Source: Gemmatimonadaceae bacterium
GTDB taxonomy: Bacteria; Gemmatimonadota; Gemmatimonadetes; Gemmatimonadales; Gemmatimonadaceae
DNA: 5,044 nucleotides
NCBI GenBank assembly: GCA_025451425.1
Contig: JANWKK010000289.1
Location: 1-5,044, forward strand
Direction: 5' to 3'
The notes under the pieces: model-generated
Seen by the model: only the letters and a program-made list of their open reading frames with translations
Database searches by the model: none
Told to the model about the DNA's origin: nothing
Part shown: positions 1-4,937 of the stretch, one piece after another
Layout: each line of letters opens with the position of its first letter
How positions within the stretch are numbered: position 1 is the stretch's first letter
Program-made: the position numbers and the translations under genes

Positions 1-911
1 CGCGGATCGCCGTCGCGCACGGGCAGATGCGCGAGCGCGAGCTCGAGGATGTCATGCATCGCTTCGTGAACGGCGCGGTCGACGTGCTCGTCTCGACCAT
101 GATCGTGGAATCGGGCCTGGATGTGCCTAACGCGAATACGATGTTCTTGAATCGCGCGGATTATTTCGGCCTCGCACAGCTCTATCAGCTGCGCGGTCGC
201 GTCGGACGTTCGCACCGCCGGGCGTACTGTTATCTCCTCGTCCCCGACAACGTCGATGTCGACGCCGAGCGCCGGCTTTCGATTCTGGAGCACCATACGG
301 AGCTCGGCGCCGGATATCGCATCGCGCTCAAGGACCTCGAGCTGCGCGGCGCCGGCAACCTGTTGGGTCCTGAGCAATCGGGCTTCGTGCACGCAGTTGG
401 GTTCGATATGTATTTGCGAATGCTCGACGAGACGGTTCGTCGCCTCGTGCAAGGCGATGGCGCGCCGAAGCTCGTGCCATCCGATGTCTCCGTCGATCTG
501 CCGAACTATTTGCCCGACGATTTCGTTCCCGCGCACGAAGCAAAGCTCGACGTCTACCGGCGCCTTTCACGCATCGACGATCCGCGGGAGCTCGAGGCGT
601 TGCGCGGCGAGCTGCGCGATCGCTTCGGCCCGCTTCCAGCGCCGGCCGAAACAATGTTCGCGGCCGCCCAACTGAGGATCCTGGGTGGGACTTTGGGGAT
701 AGAAGGCATCCTCGTGCATGGAAACGAGGCTCGTGTTAATTTCCGCGACACCGCTACGCCCCGAATGAAGGGGTTATCGGCGGCGTTTCACGAAGTGCAG
801 TTCCAAGCAGAAGTCAGGCGGGCAGTACCTCTCTCACTCAAGTTGACGCGACTCGGGGGCGCGCCGATGCTGGACGGACTCGTCCGAGCGTTGCGCAGTC
901 TCGTTGCCTAA
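1..911 (+). CDS. mfd: Transcription-repair coupling factor Mfd, C-terminal part (5' end outside window)
   Basis: Mfd is a cytoplasmic ATP-driven DNA translocase that removes RNA polymerase stalled at lesions and recruits UvrA for nucleotide excision repair. The frame is open from base 3, with about 302 codons visible and a TAA stop at 909-911. The family HGQM segment lies just before the ATG at 27, so that ATG is internal and the true start is upstream of the window. Visible parts, numbered from base 3: superfamily 2 helicase motif V (STMIVESGLDVPNAN, about 31-45); motif VI with arginine fingers (QLYQLRGRVGRS, about 59-70); the RecG-like translocation motif (GYRIALKDLELRGAG onward, about 104-127); and the C-terminal D7 (TRCF) domain from about 165, including LPDDFVPAHEAKLDVYRRL and RDRFGPLP. 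The full family length is roughly 1,100-1,200 aa, so about three quarters lies upstream, including the UvrB-like, RNA-polymerase-binding and Walker A regions. No frameshift is seen. RecG is excluded by the D7 domain and by the Mfd-specific wording of the motifs. Confidence 0.97.
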   Translation, partial: RIAVAHGQMRERELEDVMHRFVNGAVDVLVSTMIVESGLDVPNANTMFLNRADYFGLAQLYQLRGRVGRSHRRAYCYLLVPDNVDVDAERRLSILEHHTELGAGYRIALKDLELRGAGNLLGPEQSGFVHAVGFDMYLRMLDETVRRLVQGDGAPKLVPSDVSVDLPNYLPDDFVPAHEAKLDVYRRLSRIDDPRELEALRGELRDRFGPLPAPAETMFAAAQLRILGGTLGIEGILVHGNEARVNFRDTATPRMKGLSAAFHEVQFQAEVRRAVPLSLKLTRLGGAPMLDGLVRALRSLVA

Positions 912-959
912 CGGTGTCGCTCAGCTCCTATTGCCCGCGAATTCTCTCCACATAGAACC

Positions 960-963
960 GGAG
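960..963 (+). promoter_or_regulatory. Ribosome binding site for the parvulin lipoprotein gene
   Basis: GGAG lies 11 nt before the ATG at 975. The spacing is slightly long but usable, and there is no better site. The whole 63-bp spacer (912-974) contains no clear terminator for mfd and no convincing promoter, so read-through from mfd is possible. Confidence 0.55.
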
Positions 964-974
964 TTCTCTCTCAC

Positions 975-2504
975 ATGCGTGTTCGTCCCTGGTCCGCGTT
1001 CGCGACCGCGTCGCTCATTGTCACGCTCGGTGCGTGCGATGGGCTCAAAGAAGCGCTCACCGCTCACGTAGACGTCGCGGCAAAGGCGGCCAATCAGGAG
1101 CTTTCGGTCACTCGCTTGGCTGATCTCCTCGGCAACGCCAAGGTGCCCGTGCCGATCACCAAAGAGAACGCCGGCATCGTCGCCGATCTCTGGGTCAACT
1201 ATCAGCTACTCGGGCATGCGGCCGCCGTCGGCGATTCGCTCACGGACAAGAAAGCGATCGATCAGGCCGTCGAGCCAATCACCAAGAACATGCGCCTGAA
1301 GAAGTTCACCGACACGCTCGTGAAGTCGTTCAAGGTGGACTCGGGCAGCGAAGCGGCATACAACCAGGCCGCCGGCGATCTGTACGCCGCTCGGCACATC
1401 CTCTTCGCCTTCCCGCCCGCGGCGACGCAGACTCAGAAGGACTCCGTTCGCAAAAAGGCCGAGTCAGTCCTCGCGACGGTGAACAACGCCAACTTCGCTC
1501 AGATGGCCGATAAGTACACGAGCGATCCGAGCGGCAAGGGCAAGGGTGGCAACCTTGGCGTGTACGAGAAGGGGCAGATGGTCGGCCCGTTCGCGAACGG
1601 CGTTGCGGCCCTCAAGCCGGGTCAGATTGGTCCCTCGCTCATCGAGTCGACGTACGGCTTTCACATCGTGCAGCGGCTTCCATTTTCCCAGGTCGACAGA
1701 GCGGAGTACACGCAGAAATACTCGGGCTCCGCGATCAACAAGTCGGACAGCGTCTATCTCGCTGGTCTCGACAAATCGGCGAACATCGAGGTGAAGCCTA
1801 ACGCTGCCGCCCTCGCGAAGAGTGCCGTCGCCGATCCGGTCAAGCACAACAAGGACAACGCCACGCTCGCGACATTCAAAGGCGGTGATCTCACCGTCTC
1901 CGAATTCCTCGGTTGGGTCGAGACCATGCCGCCGCAGATGCAGGTCTCCCGTCAGCTTCCGGGGCTGCCGGATTCCATCGTGAAGCACTTCGTGTCGTCG
2001 ATCGCGCAGCGAGAGGTGATGCTCCAGAAGGCGGACAGCGCGAAGGTCACGCTCAGCGCCGAGGACAAGACCCAACTCTATGGGCAGTTCTCGCAGCTGG
2101 TGCAGATGATCGAACAGCAGCTCGGCATCGATCCGAAGGCACTTGCCGACAGCGCAACGTCGTCGTCGATGCGCGAGCGTCTCGCTGCGAATCGTGTCGA
2201 GTCGTACATCGATCGCATCCTGAGCGGACAGGCGCAGCCGGTGCCCGTGCCGCAGCCGCTCGCAACGGTGTTACAGTCCAAGTACGAGTCGTCGATCAAC
2301 AGCGCTGGCGTCGAGCGTTCGGTCCAGAGCGCGCAGAAGATTCGCGCGGTCGCGGATTCGTCGCGCGCCGCCAATCAGCCGAAGTCTCAGGTTCCACTCC
2401 CGGGCATGCCGCCGAGTGGCGCCGCGCCGGCTCCGCCCCCAGGAGCGAATCCGCAGCCGACAACGCCGGCCGTGCCCGCTCCGAAGCCGACGAAGAAACC
2501 ATAG
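975..2504 (+). CDS. Parvulin-type peptidyl-prolyl isomerase, predicted lipoprotein
   Basis: Predicted membrane-anchored foldase that catalyses cis-trans isomerisation of prolyl bonds in exported proteins. Of 509 residues, 1-21 form a lipoprotein signal (basic start, hydrophobic core, lipobox LGAC with the lipidated Cys21). Asp22 follows the cysteine; in E. coli this residue favours inner-membrane retention. The helical region 30-130 starts with a SurA_N-like segment (AAKAANQELSVTRLADLL, 35-52). The parvulin domain spans about 136-236, with ARHILF (His141), GGNLG (191-195), GQMVGPF (200-206, with Met and Phe of the substrate pocket) and YGFHIV (His230). Both signature histidines are present, so activity is plausible. 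A second helical region (about 297-415) follows. The tail 471-509 is proline-rich (15 of 39) and ends in lysines, probably disordered. The start is chosen because it gives the signal peptide and has GGAG upstream. PrsA-like foldases are the nearest functional analogue; the exact substrate is unknown. The next gene is another parvulin, suggesting an ancestral duplication or a shared pathway. Confidence 0.9.
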   Translation: MRVRPWSAFATASLIVTLGACDGLKEALTAHVDVAAKAANQELSVTRLADLLGNAKVPVPITKENAGIVADLWVNYQLLGHAAAVGDSLTDKKAIDQAVEPITKNMRLKKFTDTLVKSFKVDSGSEAAYNQAAGDLYAARHILFAFPPAATQTQKDSVRKKAESVLATVNNANFAQMADKYTSDPSGKGKGGNLGVYEKGQMVGPFANGVAALKPGQIGPSLIESTYGFHIVQRLPFSQVDRAEYTQKYSGSAINKSDSVYLAGLDKSANIEVKPNAAALAKSAVADPVKHNKDNATLATFKGGDLTVSEFLGWVETMPPQMQVSRQLPGLPDSIVKHFVSSIAQREVMLQKADSAKVTLSAEDKTQLYGQFSQLVQMIEQQLGIDPKALADSATSSSMRERLAANRVESYIDRILSGQAQPVPVPQPLATVLQSKYESSINSAGVERSVQSAQKIRAVADSSRAANQPKSQVPLPGMPPSGAAPAPPPGANPQPTTPAVPAPKPTKKP

Positions 2505-2510
2505 GAGTCG

Positions 2511-2571
2511 AGAGTAGAGGGTGGAGCGTAGAGGGTGGTATGCTCACCCTCTGCCCTCTACCCTCCGCCCT
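2511..2571 (+). repeat. Long imperfect inverted repeat (hairpin) between the two PPIase genes
   Basis: A purine-rich unit GTAGAGGGTGG occurs twice (2514-2524 and 2528-2538, 14-nt period). It faces a pyrimidine-rich arm at 2545-2571. Paired by hand, 2511-2537 against 2545-2571 gives 27 positions: 21 Watson-Crick, 3 G-U and 3 mismatches, with a 7-nt loop (2538-2544). The hairpin begins 7 nt after the upstream stop codon. No T-run follows, so it is not a classic intrinsic terminator. It could be a dispersed intergenic repeat of REP type, an mRNA-stabilising stem between cistrons, or a regulator of the next gene. Confidence 0.8.
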
Positions 2572-2614
2572 GTACGCGGAGGACACTTGAGGGCCAATGA
2601 AGGGTAGAGAGTAG
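2551..2614 (+). promoter_or_regulatory. Alternative pairing between hairpin 3' arm and the surA ribosome-binding region
   Basis: A third purine-rich unit (AGGGTAGAGAGTAG, 2601-2614) ends 2 nt before the surA ATG at 2617. It is complementary to 2551-2564, the 3' arm of the upstream hairpin: 12 Watson-Crick pairs, 1 G-U and 1 mismatch over 14 positions, including nine perfect pairs (2556-2564 with 2601-2609). The same arm therefore pairs either with the upstream units or with the translation-start region of surA. The unit itself supplies only a weak AGAGAG-type ribosome binding site. A stronger GGAGG (2578-2582) lies 34 nt upstream of the ATG, too far for direct use. A regulatory role is inference; the complementarity is seen. 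Confidence 0.45.
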
Positions 2615-2616
2615 CC

Positions 2617-3996
2617 ATGACCCGCCAATCACTCATCGTCTTAGCGGCGACACTGTTTGCCGCGCCGCTGCTTGCGCAGCAGCCGCCCGCTCAGCCAGCA
2701 GTTCAGCCAGCCGCCCCGCATGCGCCGCTGGACCGAATCGTCGCGATCGTCGGAGACCAGCCGATCACGCGCTTCGACCTCGAGCAGCGGATCCTTCAGG
2801 AACAGCAGCGCGGTGCGCAGCCGCCGACCGACTCGGCGGGCCTGCACGCGTATGAGCTACAAACGGTCAACACGATGATCGATGAGGAGCTCCTGCTTCA
2901 GAAGGCCAAGGAGCTCAAGGTCGAGGTCCCGGAAAACGACCTGAACAACACCGTCGATAAGCAGATTCGCGACGTCAAGTCACGCTTTCCCACTGAGGCG
3001 CAGTTTCGAACGGAGCTGGCGAAGGCAGGCCTCGGTACGCCAGACGAGTATCGAAAGATGCTTCTTGACCAGATGCGGCGCGACAAGACGATGAGCCTCA
3101 CCATGCAGAAGCTGCGCGAGGACAATAAGATCATTCCCGCGAATGTCACTGACGCCGATGTGAAGGAGGCGTTCGAACGCAGCAGAGCCTCGCTGCCACA
3201 TCGTCCGGCAACGGTCACATTCCGTCAGATCGTCATCGCGCCGAAGCCGACGATCATCAACAAGGAGATCGCCAGAGCAAAGGCCGAGTCGATTCTCGCC
3301 GAGATCAAGCGTGGCGGTGATTTCGCGTTGCTGGCGAAGCGCGAGTCGATGGACCCGACGACGAAGGAGACCGGCGGCGATCTCGGGTGGGCGCGCCGTG
3401 GGCAGTACGTGTCGGAATTCGAGTACTGGGTGTGGCGTTTGCCACCCGGCGAGCTGAGCCCGGTGTTCGAGAGTCCATTCGGCTTTCACATCGTTCGCGT
3501 CGACCGTGTCGCCGCGGGTGAGGTGAAAGCGCGACACATTCTCATTCGTCCGAAGCTCGACTCGGCGGATCTCGTGCGCGCGCATGCCGAAGCGGATACC
3601 GTGGCGAAGCTCTGGAAAGCCGGATCGCCGTTCGATTCGCTGGCGAAGAAGCACCACGACTACGCGGCCAAGGAAGAGACGAGCATCCTCGATCCGATGC
3701 CTCGCGATTCGCTGCCGGACTCGTATCAGAAAGCGTTCGCGAACAAGTCGCCTAACGATATGATCACCTTCGAGATTCCCGATCCGCAGCGCGGGATTCC
3801 GAAGGTCGTAGTGGCGCAGCTGCTCAGCGCGAGCCCCGGTGGCGAGTACGAGTTGAAGGAGATGAACCAGATCATTCGGAGCCGCCTTTCCGAAGAGGGA
3901 GGCGTGCGTCGGTATCTCGACTCCTTGCGCAAGCACGCGTACGTGTCCATTCGTCTCGACCAACCCGTCGTCGGTGCGAGCTCCTCACAAAAGTGA
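2617..3996 (+). CDS. surA: SurA-like periplasmic chaperone / peptidyl-prolyl isomerase
   Basis: Predicted periplasmic chaperone that escorts unfolded outer-membrane proteins and may isomerise prolyl bonds. The product has 459 aa, near the usual SurA length (E. coli about 430). Residues 1-20 form a signal peptide (MTRQSL, hydrophobic core, APLLA then QQ), followed by a short proline-rich linker (21-38). The SurA_N chaperone domain runs from about 38 to 190 (LDRIVAIVGDQPITRFDLE at 38-56, then IDEELLLQKAKEL). Parvulin module 1 is about 199-297, with GGDLGW (253-258) and FGFHIV (His291), but Gln204 sits where the first histidine is normal. Module 2 is about 304-405, with ARHILI (His307) but without GGDLGW and GFH. 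A C-terminal helix-strand segment (411-447) follows, as in SurA, whose C-terminal strand completes the core. The ATG at 2617 is chosen for the signal peptide. pdxA overlaps its stop codon, as in the surA-pdxA pairing of Gram-negative bacteria. PpiD-like or PrsA-like assignment is less likely because of the soluble signal peptide and two modules. Confidence 0.88.
   Translation: MTRQSLIVLAATLFAAPLLAQQPPAQPAVQPAAPHAPLDRIVAIVGDQPITRFDLEQRILQEQQRGAQPPTDSAGLHAYELQTVNTMIDEELLLQKAKELKVEVPENDLNNTVDKQIRDVKSRFPTEAQFRTELAKAGLGTPDEYRKMLLDQMRRDKTMSLTMQKLREDNKIIPANVTDADVKEAFERSRASLPHRPATVTFRQIVIAPKPTIINKEIARAKAESILAEIKRGGDFALLAKRESMDPTTKETGGDLGWARRGQYVSEFEYWVWRLPPGELSPVFESPFGFHIVRVDRVAAGEVKARHILIRPKLDSADLVRAHAEADTVAKLWKAGSPFDSLAKKHHDYAAKEETSILDPMPRDSLPDSYQKAFANKSPNDMITFEIPDPQRGIPKVVVAQLLSASPGGEYELKEMNQIIRSRLSEEGGVRRYLDSLRKHAYVSIRLDQPVVGASSSQK
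3993..3996 (+). promoter_or_regulatory. GTGA stop/start overlap coupling surA and pdxA
   Basis: The pdxA GTG start (3993-3995) overlaps the surA TGA stop (3994-3996). No good Shine-Dalgarno sequence precedes it, so re-initiation by ribosomes finishing surA is the likely mode of translation. There is no other in-frame start before the conserved VIAITLGD segment at residue 13. Confidence 0.75.
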
Positions 3997-4937
3997 GCGC
4001 GCGCGACGCCGGGTCGCCGCGTGAGCCCGTCATTGCCATCACGTTAGGCGACGTTCGCGGAATCGGCCCGGAGATCGTCGAGAAAGCGCTCGCCGAACAT
4101 AGCGTTCGTGCGAGCGCTCGTTTTTTGCTCGTTGGTCCTACCGGCACGTCGCTCGACGTCGACGAGTCCGTTGGCGAATGGCAGATGGGAGGGAGCGCCG
4201 CGGCAGCGGGCCGCCTCGCCGGCCTCGCGATCGAGCGCGCGGTGGAGCTTGCCCTGCGGGGCGATGTTCAGGGAATTGTCACGGCACCGCTCGACAAGGC
4301 CGCGTTGCACGCCGGCGGCTACGACTATCCGGGCCACACGGAAATGCTCGCGGCGCTCACCGACAGTCACGTCGCGATGATGCTTGCCGCCACTCGGCCT
4401 AACGAGTCGATGACCAACCCGCTGCGCGTCGTTCTGGCCACGACCCACATGCCACTTCGTGAGGTGCCGCGCGCGCTCACAACCGACCTCGTCGTCGAAG
4501 TCGCCCACACGACACGCGACGGCCTTCGCGAGTGGTTCGGCATCGACGAGCCGAGGCTCGCGCTCTGCGCGTTGAACCCGCACGCTGGCGACGGCGGCCG
4601 CTTCGGACGCGAGGACGACGAGGTGCTGATGCCGGCGGCCCGGCGCGCCGGACTCGCCGGGCCCTTTCCCGCCGATACCGTGTTCGTGCGCGCGATGCGC
4701 GGCGCTTTCGATGCCGTGATCGCACCGTATCACGACGTCGGCATGACGGCGATCAAGGTTGCGTCATTCGGCAGCGCCGTGAACGTGACGCTCGGCTTAC
4801 CGTTCCCGCGAACATCCCCAGATCACGGCACCGCACTCGACATCGCCGGCCGCGGCATCGCCGATCCGTCGAGCATGATCGAAGCGATCCTGCTGGCATC
4901 ACAGATCGCGCAGCGTTTGGCATCGCGCGGAGCGTAG
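3993..4937 (+). CDS. pdxA: 4-hydroxythreonine-4-phosphate dehydrogenase PdxA
   Basis: Cytoplasmic NAD-dependent enzyme of the DXP-dependent pyridoxal phosphate pathway. It oxidises 4-phosphohydroxy-L-threonine to a product that decarboxylates to 3-amino-1-hydroxyacetone phosphate, the PdxJ substrate. The product has 314 aa (E. coli 329) and matches the family end to end: N-terminal IAITLGDVRGIGPEI (14-28), TAPLDKAAL (97-105), PGHTEMLAAL (113-122), TTHMPL (150-155), LNPHAGDGGRFG (194-205), FPADTVF (225-231), YHDVGM (246-251), VNVTLGLPFPRTS (263-275) and DHGTALDIAGRG (277-288). By alignment to E. coli His166/211/266, the divalent metal ligands are His152, His197 and His247, all present. Odd points are GDVRG where GDPAG is usual, and YHDVGM where YHDQGL is usual. 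The start is GTG, overlapping the surA stop. The PdxA2 branch (phospho-threonate/erythronate dehydrogenases) has the same fold, but the surA neighbourhood favours true PdxA. Confidence 0.95.
   Translation: MSARDAGSPREPVIAITLGDVRGIGPEIVEKALAEHSVRASARFLLVGPTGTSLDVDESVGEWQMGGSAAAAGRLAGLAIERAVELALRGDVQGIVTAPLDKAALHAGGYDYPGHTEMLAALTDSHVAMMLAATRPNESMTNPLRVVLATTHMPLREVPRALTTDLVVEVAHTTRDGLREWFGIDEPRLALCALNPHAGDGGRFGREDDEVLMPAARRAGLAGPFPADTVFVRAMRGAFDAVIAPYHDVGMTAIKVASFGSAVNVTLGLPFPRTSPDHGTALDIAGRGIADPSSMIEAILLASQIAQRLASRGA
4085..4126 (+). terminator. Terminator-shaped hairpin plus T6 inside the 5' part of pdxA
   Basis: AGCGCTCGC (4085-4093) pairs perfectly with GCGAGCGCT (4110-4118), a 9-bp stem with a 16-nt loop. 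Two nucleotides later comes TTTTTT (4121-4126), the only run of six T I found in the window. A competing inner arm, AGCGTTC (4101-4107), can pair with GAGCGCT (4112-4118) with one G-U and a 4-nt loop. The shape fits an intrinsic terminator, but it sits about 110-130 nt inside an intact gene. It would only act if ribosomes were absent, as in polarity or attenuation. Function is unproven. Confidence 0.35.

Larger units (their letters stand above)
125..4404. repeat. Iterated octamer GCCTAACG (six scattered copies)
   Basis: Exact copies on the + strand are at 125-132 (mfd), 906-913 (covering the mfd stop codon), 1796-1803 (PPIase lipoprotein), 3750-3757 (surA) and 4397-4404 (pdxA). One is on the - strand at 4042-4049 (pdxA, read as CGTTAGGC). 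Flanking bases are not shared, so the unit is about 8 bp. The interval given spans first to last copy; the intervening DNA is not repeat. About 0.2 copies would be expected by chance on both strands at this base composition. Confidence 0.75.

Noticed and set aside
27..911. ATG at 27 as the start of a short 294-aa gene
   Set aside because: The frame is open upstream to base 3 and the conserved HGQM segment crosses the ATG. The region is the middle of an Mfd helicase domain, so this is an internal methionine of a truncated gene.
931..958. Sigma70-like promoter (TTGCCC, 16-nt gap, TAGAAC) before the PPIase lipoprotein
   Set aside because: Only four of six matches in each box, and the expected transcript start near 965 would leave out the GGAG ribosome binding site at 960-963.
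1464..2075. 203-codon open frame on the - strand opposite the PPIase lipoprotein gene
   Set aside because: Also codon-aligned with the sense frame, low-complexity Arg/Leu-rich product, no start signal or motif.
2587..2616. Upstream TTG start extending surA by ten codons, after GGAGG at 2578-2582
   Set aside because: The frame meets TAG at 2605-2607 before the ATG at 2617, and the signal peptide starts properly at the ATG.
2980..3963. 327-codon open frame on the - strand opposite surA
   Set aside because: It is codon-aligned with the sense frame, so its stops would need TTA, CTA or TCA codons in surA, which are rare here. The sense strand has clear domains; the antisense product is Arg/His-rich and unrecognisable.
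4042..4404. Integron attC site, because CGTTAGGC and GCCTAACG resemble attC core sequences
   Set aside because: The two opposed copies are about 350 bp apart inside an intact pdxA, with no paired inner boxes, no cassette boundary and no integrase. The word also occurs elsewhere in direct orientation.
4044..4733. 229-codon open frame on the - strand opposite pdxA
   Set aside because: Same codon-aligned mirror effect; it ends exactly at the rare TTA codon of pdxA. It has no recognisable domain.
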